This document shows, in pieces, positions 1 to 6,939 of a DNA stretch of 17,766 nucleotides; the stretch's first letter is position 1, and each line of letters begins with the position of its first letter. This DNA is from Streptosporangiaceae bacterium (GTDB taxonomy: Bacteria; Actinomycetota; Actinomycetes; Streptosporangiales; Streptosporangiaceae). Under the pieces are notes generated by a model. The model worked only from the letters and a program-made list of their open reading frames with translations. It ran no database searches and had not been told where the DNA came from. The translations under genes and the position numbers were made by a program. The stretch is taken from positions 1 to 17,766 of the forward strand of contig JASHOI010000391.1 of NCBI GenBank assembly GCA_030041195.1, given 5' to 3'.

Positions 1-1
1 G

Positions 2-193
2 TTCGGCGACTACCTGGCCAAGCGCGGGGACGAGGTATCGGAATCCCTTCTCTCCGTGACCGACGCGATGGCGGCAGGCTCCGAGCGGCCCGTGATCCTC
101 AAGGCGTACGGCACCGTCCGCGGCGGCGCCGCCAAGCACATCCAGGCCGCACTCCCCCGCGTCGGCGACCTGGTAATGAAGCACGCCGCCTGA
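2..193 (+). CDS. 3' end of an unrecognised protein (partial, 63 codons visible)
   Basis: An open frame runs from the window edge to a TGA at 191-193 and encodes 63 residues ending in LVMKHAA. Codon use is typical high-GC actinobacterial coding (mostly G or C in third positions), which is the main reason to call it real. The visible part is a soluble, mixed-charge, probably helical C-terminus with no transmembrane segment, cysteine cluster or motif that I recognise. The next gene on this strand is a DUF397 gene. DUF397 genes usually follow an XRE-type helix-turn-helix regulator, but nothing in this fragment resembles the C-terminus of such a regulator, so I do not assign it that role. The start and most of the protein lie outside the window. 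Confidence 0.6.
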   Translation, partial: FGDYLAKRGDEVSESLLSVTDAMAAGSERPVILKAYGTVRGGAAKHIQAALPRVGDLVMKHAA

Positions 194-373
194 CTGCCAG
201 CACTTCGCCGGGTGGATGCGGACTGAGAATGGTTTGTGTCTCCCAACACGCGGGTGTTTTCGGATAGGCGTGCAGTGAGTGCAAGCGTTTGCTACGCTCC
301 TCTGTCAAGCGACCGGGGCCACCCGTAAGCCCATGTACCTGGTACCGCTGGCTGAAGAGGGTGATCTCGTACA

Positions 374-637
374 ATGCGGCCACTGATAATGCCCAGCAGC
401 AAGCGAAACAACCGATCACGCGGACTGACCTCGGCCGATATTGGGCGCGCATCTTGGCGCAAGAGCTCGTTCAGTAACTACAACGGCAGTTGTTTTGAGA
501 TAAGTCGTCTGTCGCCTGACCGTATTGGTGCCCGCGACACGAAAGATAACGGCACTGGGCCCATTCTCGTTTTCACGGGCGCAGAGTGGGACGCCTTCAT
601 AGCGGGGGTTAAAGAAGGCGAGTTCGATAATCTCTAG
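374..637 (+). CDS. DUF397 domain protein, orphan
   Basis: The 87-residue product carries the DUF397 signature: WRKSSFSN near residue 28, then GSCFEIS, a central RDTKDNGTGP, and a C-terminal F-x-x-A-EWDAFIAGVKEGEFD. DUF397 proteins are small, actinobacteria-specific, and usually encoded next to an XRE-type regulator; some act with it in development or antibiotic control, but the biochemical role is poorly known. Two ATG starts fit (374 and 389), since the conserved domain begins well after both. A purine-rich GAAGAGGG lies about 13 bases before the first, so 374 is kept with low certainty. The usual helix-turn-helix partner is absent from the visible flanks. The gene is noticeably richer in A/T than its neighbours, and decayed transposase DNA follows, which suggests an acquired or stranded gene. 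Confidence 0.8.
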   Translation: MRPLIMPSSKRNNRSRGLTSADIGRASWRKSSFSNYNGSCFEISRLSPDRIGARDTKDNGTGPILVFTGAEWDAFIAGVKEGEFDNL

Positions 638-730
638 CCGCCCATCCCCGCTCACCCGAGGCCCCACGGCACGCCGCCTCATCACCACTACCGATCGACC
701 TGAACTTGGCGATCTTGCTGATATCGCGGG

Positions 731-1170
731 CGACGCCGCGGGGCGGTGCCCTCGCAATCAACGTTCCGCCGGACCTTGCAGCGGCTGGACGCTGATGTGC
801 TCGATGAGGTGGTCGGCCAGTGGGCAGCCCGGCGTACCACGCTAGGTGGACGTGGGCGCCAAGACCAACGAAATCCCCCTCACCACTCTGCTGGACCGCC
901 CGGGCATCCAGGATGCGGTCATCACCGCCGACGCTCTGCACGCCCAGCGGGAGCACGCCACCTACCTATACCGGCGTGGCGCGGACTACCTGCTGATCGT
1001 CAAGCGCAACCAGTCAGGCCTGCACGCCCACCTCACTGCGCTGCCCTGGCGGGACGTGCCGAAAGCCTACGACAAGCGCGCATACGGGCGCGGCCGCGCC
1101 AAAGCGGCGCACCCTGAAGGTCACCGCCGTCGCCGCGGGCCTGGCTTTCCCGCACGCAGCCCAGCCGGCC
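731..1170 (+). pseudogene. ISAs1-family transposase remnant (internal deletion and frameshift)
   Basis: Three blocks in three frames together read as parts of an ISAs1-family DDE transposase. The first, about 731-840, gives AVPSQSTFRRTLQRLDAD and continues to GQWAARRTT, the N-terminal region. The second, about 846-1105, gives VDVGAKTNEIPL, then VITADALHAQREHATYL and YLLIVKRNQSGLHAHLTALPW, the catalytic core around a DDE aspartate. The third, about 1108-1170, gives RTLKVTAVAAGLAFPHAAQ. Between the first and second blocks the stretch expected to hold the first catalytic Asp (VDGK-type motif) is missing, and an extra base near 1103-1105 shifts the frame before the third. No terminal inverted repeats or target duplications could be identified. 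The element cannot make a working transposase and is an inactive relic. Confidence 0.85.
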
Positions 1171-1307
1171 ACTCCAAACAATCATGAAGTGCTAGCCCGG
1201 GCTGCTGGCAGGATGGCAGTGTCCGGCGCAGGCCGTGCGCCGGCCGGCGGGGCGCCAGCGGGCGTGGAAGGTCAGGGCCGGTAACGGCACGGGACGGGAT
1301 CTGCACG

Positions 1308-2393
1308 GTGCGATCACAGGCGCTGGCGGGCTTGCTGCGGCGCGTCGAGCAGACCGGGCAGGTCGCGTCGGGGCGGTTCCCGATGTTCGCCGATCCACAG
1401 ACCGGCGAATGGACCTGGTCGCAAGACGGAGGGTGGTCCGGCGGGTTCTGGCCCGCGATGCTCTGGCTCGCCGCAGCGGCCACCGGCCAGCCCCGCCTGG
1501 CTGGCCTGGCCGCCGACAACGCGCAGCGGCTGCGCGGCCGGGCGGACGCGCCGACGGTGCTGCGCGGCTTTTTGTTCTGGTACGGCGCCGGGATCGCCTC
1601 GGTCCTCGACCCCGCCCGGCCCGCGCTGGCCGAGCTGGCCGTAACGGCCGCACGGTCCCTGGCCGCCGACGTCGACCCGGTCGCCGGGGTGCTGCCGCCC
1701 GGTGTCGAGGACGCCGGGTTGTATGGCTGGCCCCGGCCGGGTGCCATCATCGATGGCATGCCCGGTACCGTGCCGTTGCTGGCGTTCGCCGCCGCGGCGA
1801 CCGGTGAGGACCGGCTGCGCGGCATCGCGCTGGCTCATGCGCGCGGCCTTGCCGCGTTCTGCGTGCGCGCCGATGGCTCGGTGGCGCAGTCGGCCAGCTA
1901 CGACGGGCAGGGGCGGCTGGCCGGGCGGGCCACCATCGAGGGCTCCTCCCGGATGAGCACCTGGGCTCGCGGGCAGGCCTGGGCGATGCTCGGGCTCGCC
2001 CAGGCCGCGCACCTGGCGGGCCGGGAATTCACCGATACAGCGGCGCGGGTCGCTGACTGGTACCTGGACCACATTCCCGCCGACAACGTGTGTTTCTGGG
2101 ACTTCGACGACCCCGCGATCCCGCACGCGCCCCGCGACACCTCGGCCGCGGCCATCGCCGCCGCCTCACTGCTGAAGCTGGCCGCCCTGGGCGAGGCCAG
2201 GTACCAAGCGGCCGCCGAAGGCATCGTCGATGCCCTGGCCGAGCACCATCAGACCCGGCACGGCGGCCTTGGCGACGGCTGCTACGACCAGCACCAGAAC
2301 CTGGCCACGGCCAGCGAGCTCATCTGGGGCGACTACTTCCTGCTCGAAGCGCTCCTGGCCCTCGATGGGGTAATCAAACCCGGCACACTATGA
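1308..2393 (+). CDS. GH88-like glycosidase (unsaturated glucuronyl hydrolase fold)
   Basis: The 361-residue protein has no signal peptide and matches the alpha/alpha-barrel GH88 family, which removes unsaturated uronic acids from oligosaccharides left by polysaccharide lyases, in the cytoplasm. Visible family marks are WSQDGGWSGGFWPAMLWL (residues 36-54), IIDGMPGTVPLL (147-158) with the expected Asp149, STWARGQAWAM (217-227) with Arg221 and Trp225, RDTSAAAIAAASLL (276-289) and ELIWGDYFLLEALL (337-350). Length is normal for the family. The oddity is at residues 83-88, TVLRGF, where family members usually have T-H-D-L-G-F: the His-Asp pair, whose Asp is one of two catalytic acids, appears as Val84-Leu85. 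GTG 1308 is chosen because a GGGACGGG stretch precedes it and the family N-terminus begins shortly after. It converges on a sulfotransferase gene with only 24 bases between the stops. Confidence 0.82.
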   Translation: MRSQALAGLLRRVEQTGQVASGRFPMFADPQTGEWTWSQDGGWSGGFWPAMLWLAAAATGQPRLAGLAADNAQRLRGRADAPTVLRGFLFWYGAGIASVLDPARPALAELAVTAARSLAADVDPVAGVLPPGVEDAGLYGWPRPGAIIDGMPGTVPLLAFAAAATGEDRLRGIALAHARGLAAFCVRADGSVAQSASYDGQGRLAGRATIEGSSRMSTWARGQAWAMLGLAQAAHLAGREFTDTAARVADWYLDHIPADNVCFWDFDDPAIPHAPRDTSAAAIAAASLLKLAALGEARYQAAAEGIVDALAEHHQTRHGGLGDGCYDQHQNLATASELIWGDYFLLEALLALDGVIKPGTL

Positions 2394-2417
2394 CGCCGCC
2401 ACTACCAGCGAGCTTGG

Positions 2418-3320
2418 TCAGCGGGGACGGTGCAGCCAGGTCAGCATGTCCGCCGGAGCCAGTGCGGCGGCTCGCGCGTAGTAGTGCGCAACCTCATCCG
2501 GGGTCAGCAGCTCACGCCCGGAGCCTGAGGTTCCGCGCCGGAAGAAGGCCTGCGGGCTCTTGAGGATCCGGCTGGCGCCGATGATCTGTCCAGCCGACGC
2601 GCGCATGCTGGCAAAGGTGGCCGCGTCGATCAGATCCGGCCAGACCGCTTCGGGAACCGCGATGCCGAGGCGGCCAGCGAGCTGGCGCATCTGGCCGGCC
2701 AGGTCCGCCGACAGGTCGGAGTAGTGGAGCAGCACGGTGTTCGAATCCGTCCGCCGGGCCCATGCGCCGGCGTCGTGCCACAGCACGCCGCGGATCGAGT
2801 CGAGCTGCTCGCGCGGGTCAGCGTCGTTGTCGATCCAGCCCAGCAGCCACTCACGAGCCGGCTTGCGCGGCTGGCCCGGCTCGTCTGCCACCGGCTGCCC
2901 GGTGAGCCTCGCGGCCAGTTCACGCCGCCGGGCCTGGTTGAGGTTCTCGCCCTGGTAGTAGAGCGAGATCGCCGAGTCGAGCGGGTGCCGTCCGATGACG
3001 ATGTAGGTGGCACGCGGATCGACCGGAATGCCGTCGAGCGGTGTGTGCGTCTTGACGAACCGGCGGTGCTGCTGGGCCTGCAGCCGGGCGAGGACGTCTT
3101 CTTTCGGCCAGACCAGCCGGTCCAGCCAGGGCGAGTACCAGCCGACTGGCGCTTCCAGCCGCGGCGTCTGGAAGATGAGCAGCGCGCAGATCATCTGCAC
3201 CCAGGTCGTGCCCGTCTTGGCCCGGGTGCTGATCACGATGTCACCGTCCCGGAACGGGAACCCGTCCCACCGGGAGCTGTCCTCGTGGGCAGAGGTATAC
3301 CTGACCGGCGCGGTGGTCAC
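2418..3320 (-). CDS. PAPS-dependent sulfotransferase
   Basis: A cytosolic sulfotransferase of about 300 residues (Sulfotransferase_1 fold) that moves a sulfuryl group from PAPS to a hydroxyl or amine acceptor. The 5'-phosphosulfate loop is TRAKTGTTWVQM (residues 32-43, usually YPKSGTTW). The catalytic histidine lies in FVKTHTPLDGIP (His92). The 3'-phosphate site is IGRHPLDSAISLYYQ, with Arg111 and Ser119. Near the C-terminus FFRRGTSGSGRELLT replaces the usual RKGxxGDWK stretch and keeps its basic and glycine character. GTG 3320 is preferred over an in-frame TTG at 3326 because AGGG lies 7 bases upstream of the GTG but only 1 base before the TTG. The acceptor is unknown. The convergent neighbour is a GH88-type gene, so a sulfated or uronate-containing glycan is possible, but that rests only on adjacency. 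Confidence 0.88.
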   Translation of the reverse strand: MTTAPVRYTSAHEDSSRWDGFPFRDGDIVISTRAKTGTTWVQMICALLIFQTPRLEAPVGWYSPWLDRLVWPKEDVLARLQAQQHRRFVKTHTPLDGIPVDPRATYIVIGRHPLDSAISLYYQGENLNQARRRELAARLTGQPVADEPGQPRKPAREWLLGWIDNDADPREQLDSIRGVLWHDAGAWARRTDSNTVLLHYSDLSADLAGQMRQLAGRLGIAVPEAVWPDLIDAATFASMRASAGQIIGASRILKSPQAFFRRGTSGSGRELLTPDEVAHYYARAAALAPADMLTWLHRPR

Positions 3321-3408
3321 CCGCAAACCCTAACCCTGGCCGAGTACTCCAGCCGTAGACCGTGATTTGCCGGCTGGCGGCGTCACCGTTCGGCACGTCC
3401 GTTTGGGT

Positions 3409-4116
3409 TCAGCGGCGTGATGGGTCGCCCGTGGACCCATGGCGCCTGCGGTCGCGGGCGTTACATGTGCCGGGTGCCTGAATGCTTCTGACCCGGATGC
3501 TGGCCGGGATTGAGGACGGCTCAGCCCAGTTCGCGGGCAGCGCAGGGACCGTCCAGTGCGGCGGTGGCCGCCAGGTTAGCCAGTGCTTCTCGCTGAAAGG
3601 CGGGCCGCCGGCCTCGACCAGGCGGATCATCCGCTCCGCCGCGGCGCGCACCTGCTGCACGCTTTGCTGCTGCAACTGCCCAGCTGCCGCCGCGCGCTCG
3701 AAGTCATCCTCGTCTTTCAGCTTCCAGGTGTTATCGGCTGCCACCACGAGATCCAGCACGAGGTCGACCGTGTCGAACCCGAGCGTGGTGCGCCGCACCG
3801 GTTCCTGGAAGTTGACGTACCAGCCGGCGAAGCTGCCCGTCGCGTCGAACTCGACGTCGACGCACTGCCATTGGCACGGCTCGATCAGCCGGATGAGGCT
3901 CCCGCCCGCCCAGACCAGGCCCACCGGCACCCACTCGGCCGACAGGTCCCGGATTTTCGTCCCAGCCGGCGTGCGGCCGCCGCGAAACGCGGTATCCGGC
4001 GCCTGATACAGGACGGTCCGGGCGGGCGCGTCGGCGATCACCCGCATCGGCATCGCGGTCATCACCGCGCCATGCCAAAGTTTCCGGCACAGCACCGGCT
4101 CGCCAGGGCTAAGCAC
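3409..4116 (-). CDS. DUF402/FomD-like nucleotide phosphohydrolase
   Basis: The 235-residue product contains a clear DUF402 domain. This family includes FomD, which hydrolyses a CMP-linked intermediate in fosfomycin synthesis, and nucleoside tri/diphosphatases. The core reads GWYVNFQEPVRRT (98-110), GFDTVDLVLDLVV (113-125) and WKLKDEDDFERA (131-142), with the acidic metal-binding cluster in the FDTVD and KDEDD segments. A shorter conserved end, HWLTWRPPPHWTVPALP, closes the domain near residue 194. The last 40 or so residues are Arg/Ser-rich and unlike the family, so the original stop may have been lost. GTG 4116 is supported by GGGGAAA 4-5 bases upstream. The true substrate is unknown. No phosphonate genes are seen, so a housekeeping or nucleotide-clearing role is as likely as a biosynthetic one. 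Confidence 0.82.
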   Translation of the reverse strand: MLSPGEPVLCRKLWHGAVMTAMPMRVIADAPARTVLYQAPDTAFRGGRTPAGTKIRDLSAEWVPVGLVWAGGSLIRLIEPCQWQCVDVEFDATGSFAGWYVNFQEPVRRTTLGFDTVDLVLDLVVAADNTWKLKDEDDFERAAAAGQLQQQSVQQVRAAAERMIRLVEAGGPPFSEKHWLTWRPPPHWTVPALPANWAEPSSIPASIRVRSIQAPGTCNARDRRRHGSTGDPSRR

Positions 4117-4304
4117 GCTGTTTCCCCGCAGCTTTCGCAGCCCGCGCTGCGCCGGTTATCAAAGCAGTCCCTGGCTTCACGGCCACGCCAAGATGCTATG
4201 TGCCCAACGCTCCAGCCACCTGCCGTGGCAAGTTCCAGCGCGCTGGCGCCGTGTCCACGAGAATTGCTCGCCTGGATGGTAGGCAGCGGCCATATCACCT
4301 GACA

Positions 4305-4321
4305 GCCCGGCCTCGCTGGGC
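4305..4321 (-). terminator. Weak hairpin after the aldo/keto reductase gene
   Basis: GCCCGGC, a 3-base loop CTC and GCTGGGC form a 7-pair stem with one imperfect pair, starting 12 bases past the reductase stop. There is no T-run, so termination here is a guess. Apart from this hairpin, the 216-base gap 4117-4332 shows no gene that I would support. Confidence 0.2.
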
Positions 4322-4332
4322 GCACGCTCTGG

Positions 4333-5319
4333 TCAGTAGCGGGCGCCCTGCGGCGCGGGCAGGTTGTCGAGGTCCGCCAGGTGCGCCGCGCTCAGCTCGA
4401 TGTCCGCCGCGCCGGCGTTGTCGGCGAGGTACTTCGGGGTCTTGGTTCCGGGGATGGGCACGACGTGCCGGCCCTGGGCCAGTACCCAGGCCAGCGCCAC
4501 CTGCGCGGGGGTGGCCCCGGCTTGCCCCGCGATCTCCCGCACCCGGCCGACGATGGCCAGGTTGGCCCGCAGTGCGTCCTGCTGGAAGCGCGGCAGCCCG
4601 CGCCGGAAGTCGTCCTGAGGGAGGTCGTCGAAGGACGAGAACCGGCCGACCAGGAAGCCGCGGCCCAGCGGCGAGAACGGCAGGAACGCGATGCCCTGCT
4701 CCTTGCAGTACGGCAGCACCCCGTCGAGCGCGTCCCGGGTCCACAGCGACAGCTCGGACTGCACCGATGTCACCGGGTGCACCGCTTGCGCCCGCTTGAT
4801 CTCGTCCGCCGTAACCTCGGACAGGCCGATGTGCCGCGCCTTGCCAGCCGTCACGGTCCCCGCCATCGCGCCCCAGCTCTCCTCCAGTGGCACCTGCGGG
4901 TCGACCCGGTGCAGCTGGTAGAGGTCCACGTGATCGGTCCCGAGCCGGCGCAGGCTGCCGTCGATCGACGCGCGTATGTGCTCCGGCCGGCCGTCCCTGG
5001 CCCGGCCGGCCGAGCTGTTCGCCGGGTCCGCGGCCTCGACCGAGTCGCGGACGATGCCAACCTTCGTGGCCAGCACCGCGCGATCGCGGTGGCCGCCCGC
5101 CAGCGCCCGGCCGACCAGTTCCTCGTTGGTGTGGGGCCCGTACGCGTCAGCGGTGTCGATCAGCGTCATGCCAAGATAGAGCGCCTGGTGGATCACTGCG
5201 GTCGACGTGGCGTCGTCCCGCGGTGTCTGCATGTCGTAGGAGAAGGTCATGCCCATGCAGCCCAGGCCGATGACGCCGACCTCGGGTCCGTTGCTGCCCA
5301 GCGTCGTCGTTCGCATCAT
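4333..5319 (-). CDS. Aldo/keto reductase (NADPH-dependent, AKR13-like)
   Basis: The 328-residue product is a cytosolic TIM-barrel oxidoreductase that reduces aldehydes or ketones with NADPH. The N-terminus gives LGSNGPEVGVIGLGCMGMTF. The catalytic tetrad is visible as Asp55 and Tyr60 in DTADAYGPHTNEELVG, Lys86 in VLATKVGI and His137 in LYQLHRVDP. The C-terminal cofactor loop is VVPIPGTKTPKYLADNAGA, and the barrel segment PFSPLGRGFL is typical. Length is normal. The start overlaps the stop of the upstream NTF2-like gene as ATGA; a second ATG three bases later is equally possible. The overlap implies translational coupling, so the two proteins are probably made together. The substrate cannot be read from sequence. 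The nearest complete regulator upstream is the TetR gene at 6264. Confidence 0.93.
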   Translation of the reverse strand: MMRTTTLGSNGPEVGVIGLGCMGMTFSYDMQTPRDDATSTAVIHQALYLGMTLIDTADAYGPHTNEELVGRALAGGHRDRAVLATKVGIVRDSVEAADPANSSAGRARDGRPEHIRASIDGSLRRLGTDHVDLYQLHRVDPQVPLEESWGAMAGTVTAGKARHIGLSEVTADEIKRAQAVHPVTSVQSELSLWTRDALDGVLPYCKEQGIAFLPFSPLGRGFLVGRFSSFDDLPQDDFRRGLPRFQQDALRANLAIVGRVREIAGQAGATPAQVALAWVLAQGRHVVPIPGTKTPKYLADNAGAADIELSAAHLADLDNLPAPQGARY

Positions 5320-6164
5320 GCCGGGCGGACGCTCGCCGGGAGCGTGACGGGAGCTTCGATGTCGTCGTAGGCGCGGGTCGCGGCCAGCAGCCCGTCCGCG
5401 CCGCGCTCGAAGACGGCCATGCCCGCCTGGGGCGGCAGGTCGTGGCTGCCCCAGCGGACGCAGTTGTATTCCAGCGCGCAGCGCACCCCGTCATCGGTGA
5501 TCGCACAATTCTGCAGGCTGATGCCGCCGCCGGCGCTGAAGCAGGCGGCGAAGAAGGTGCGCAGCTCGCCAGGGCCGCGGTGGGTGGGGTGCGGGCCGAT
5601 GGGCTCGCGGAAGTACCCGTCCTCCTCGAAGGTGCTCACGATCGCGTCGGCGTCACCGGAGTCGAGCGCGGCCTGGTAACGGCCGACCACGTCACCGGGA
5701 TGGGCGGGCGCGGGCTCCAGGATGGGAGGCCTGAGGTGGCGGCGCCCGTCGACCGGCCACTGGCTGCAGTAGGTGCGGAACACCACCGACCGGTCGTCGG
5801 GCGACTCCGCGACGACCGCAACTGGCCAGGACACTTCCTGCCCGTCGTGGTTGAGGTGCGCCAGCAGCTCAACCACGGCCGTCCGGCCGACGACCGTGGA
5901 GGCAACGGTCTCGGTACGGGCATGCCGCTCAGCCATGAAGGACTCATTGTTTCTGACGAATCGCCGTAGCCGCTTGTGGCCGCGGACCTCGCCTGCCCGG
6001 GGGTCGTAGACGACCACCTCGCCCGGCCACACCGCTTCCAGAGCCCGGACATCGCCCGTGTTCAGCGCGTTGAAGTACTGCGCGACGGGATCAGCCTGGC
6101 CCGCCGCCTGAGTCTGCCTGCGAGCCAGCTCCACCGCGCCGACGAAGTCCGGAAACCACGGCAT
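5316..6164 (-). CDS. Tandem NTF2/SnoaL-like domain protein
   Basis: The 282-residue protein contains two copies of an NTF2-like (SnoaL/ketosteroid isomerase) cone fold. Copy 1, about residues 25-145, begins VAQYFNALNTGDVRALEAVW and contains VVVYDPRAGEVRGHKRLRRFV. Copy 2, about 155-275, begins VGRYQAALDSGDADAIVSTF and contains YFREPIGPHPTHRGPGELRTFF. The parallel 'x-x-Y-x-x-A-L-x-[ST]-GD' openings and 'RG-x-x-x-LR-x-F' segments show duplication. Such folds bind small hydrophobic ligands or act as isomerases, cyclases or hydrolases. No catalytic Asp/His pair can be assigned with confidence, so the reaction is unknown. ATG 6164 has a good GAGGGG ribosome site about 6 bases upstream. The gene overlaps the downstream reductase start by 4 bases and lies 99 bases after the TetR gene on the same strand. 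Confidence 0.8.
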   Translation of the reverse strand: MPWFPDFVGAVELARRQTQAAGQADPVAQYFNALNTGDVRALEAVWPGEVVVYDPRAGEVRGHKRLRRFVRNNESFMAERHARTETVASTVVGRTAVVELLAHLNHDGQEVSWPVAVVAESPDDRSVVFRTYCSQWPVDGRRHLRPPILEPAPAHPGDVVGRYQAALDSGDADAIVSTFEEDGYFREPIGPHPTHRGPGELRTFFAACFSAGGGISLQNCAITDDGVRCALEYNCVRWGSHDLPPQAGMAVFERGADGLLAATRAYDDIEAPVTLPASVRPA

Positions 6165-6263
6165 CTCAACCCCTCGGTCTTTCGCCTCCAGGACAATTCT
6201 CCGCCGGATGCCGGCTCTTGTCCCCGGAGCATGTTCATCCCCAGCGCCGCCGCAATGAAAGCG

Positions 6264-6896
6264 TCATCCGGTGCGTACAAGGCCCTGCAGGACGGTATCG
6301 ATGATCGCGGGAACATCGCTCCTGACCTGCGACAGGCTCGCCATGCGGAGCCCGAAGAAGATGGCCCCGACAAGTATGGTGACGGCAACTTCGGCGTTGA
6401 GGTCGGCTCGCAGCTCGCCGCGCTGGATTGCGCGCTCCAGCACCGTTTTCACGTTAGAGAACCCGGCAGCGGGCACTGACCGCAGGGCAGCGTGCAGCTC
6501 GGGATCGTGTCCCGCCGCTTCCTGAACACTCGCGAGACCTGGCCAGCGGGGGCCCCTGTAAGCGTCCAGGCTGTCAAGCGTCATGCCAATCAGGTCGTCA
6601 CGAACCGATCCGGTGTCGGGGATGACCGGTGTGGCAACAAGCTGGCGCACGGTGGCGACGATCAGGTCGGTCCGGCTTGGCCAGTGCTTGTACATGGTGG
6701 TCTTGGAGACACCGGTGCGCTCGACCAGGGCGTCCATGGTGAGCCCCGCGTAGCCCCGCTCGGCGAGCAGATCCGCCGCCGCGTCGAGCACGACGGCCCG
6801 CGTCCGGGTGATGCGCGGGTCTTCCCGGTCGGGCGCACGCCTGGTCCGGGTCGGCCTCCCTGCTTCGGCCTGGCGGGTTTGGCTGACGCCGCTCAC
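6264..6896 (-). CDS. TetR-family repressor, likely regulator of the pump/flavoprotein operon
   Basis: The 210-residue protein has a TetR DNA-binding domain at about 33-80: RTRAVVLDAAADLLAERGYA, LTMDALVERTGVSKTTMYKHW and SRTDLIVATV. The remaining helical C-terminus is the ligand and dimer domain; its ligand is unknown. The frame is open back to 6992, but GTG 6896 (VSGVSQTRQ) is chosen because two operator-like palindromes fill 6905-6936, and a longer protein would read through them. No strong ribosome site is seen, so a leaderless or weakly initiated message is possible. It lies 43 bases after the siderophore-interacting-type gene. The same palindrome occurs twice in the pump promoter near 9200, so the sequence supports autoregulation plus control of that operon. 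A fragment of a closely related TetR gene survives at 9303-9359. Confidence 0.9.
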   Translation of the reverse strand: MSGVSQTRQAEAGRPTRTRRAPDREDPRITRTRAVVLDAAADLLAERGYAGLTMDALVERTGVSKTTMYKHWPSRTDLIVATVRQLVATPVIPDTGSVRDDLIGMTLDSLDAYRGPRWPGLASVQEAAGHDPELHAALRSVPAAGFSNVKTVLERAIQRGELRADLNAEVAVTILVGAIFFGLRMASLSQVRSDVPAIIDTVLQGLVRTG

Positions 6897-6904
6897 GCCC
6901 GTAC

Positions 6905-6920
6905 TGTACAGGACAGTAGA
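6905..6920. promoter_or_regulatory. TetR operator candidate A1 (TGTAC-N6-GTAGA)
   Basis: TGTACAGGACAGTAGA is the TGTAC-N6-GTACA palindrome with one mismatch. It abuts site 6921-6936 without a gap and ends 9 bases before the chosen TetR start codon on the - strand, consistent with autorepression. Confidence 0.6.
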
Positions 6921-6936
6921 TGTACTGAACGGTACA
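6921..6936. promoter_or_regulatory. TetR operator candidate A2 (TGTAC-N6-GTACA)
   Basis: TGTACTGAACGGTACA is a perfect TGTAC-N6-GTACA site. It lies between the stop of the flavoprotein gene (6940) and the TetR start (6896), where the TetR promoter should be. The same arrangement recurs at 9197-9212 and 9218-9233. Confidence 0.68.
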
Positions 6937-6939
6937 GTC

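Noticed and set aside
4062..4325. Small - strand frame between the DUF402 and reductase genes
   Set aside because: There is no recognisable domain, weak coding character and overlap with the well-supported DUF402 start. The gap is treated as non-coding.
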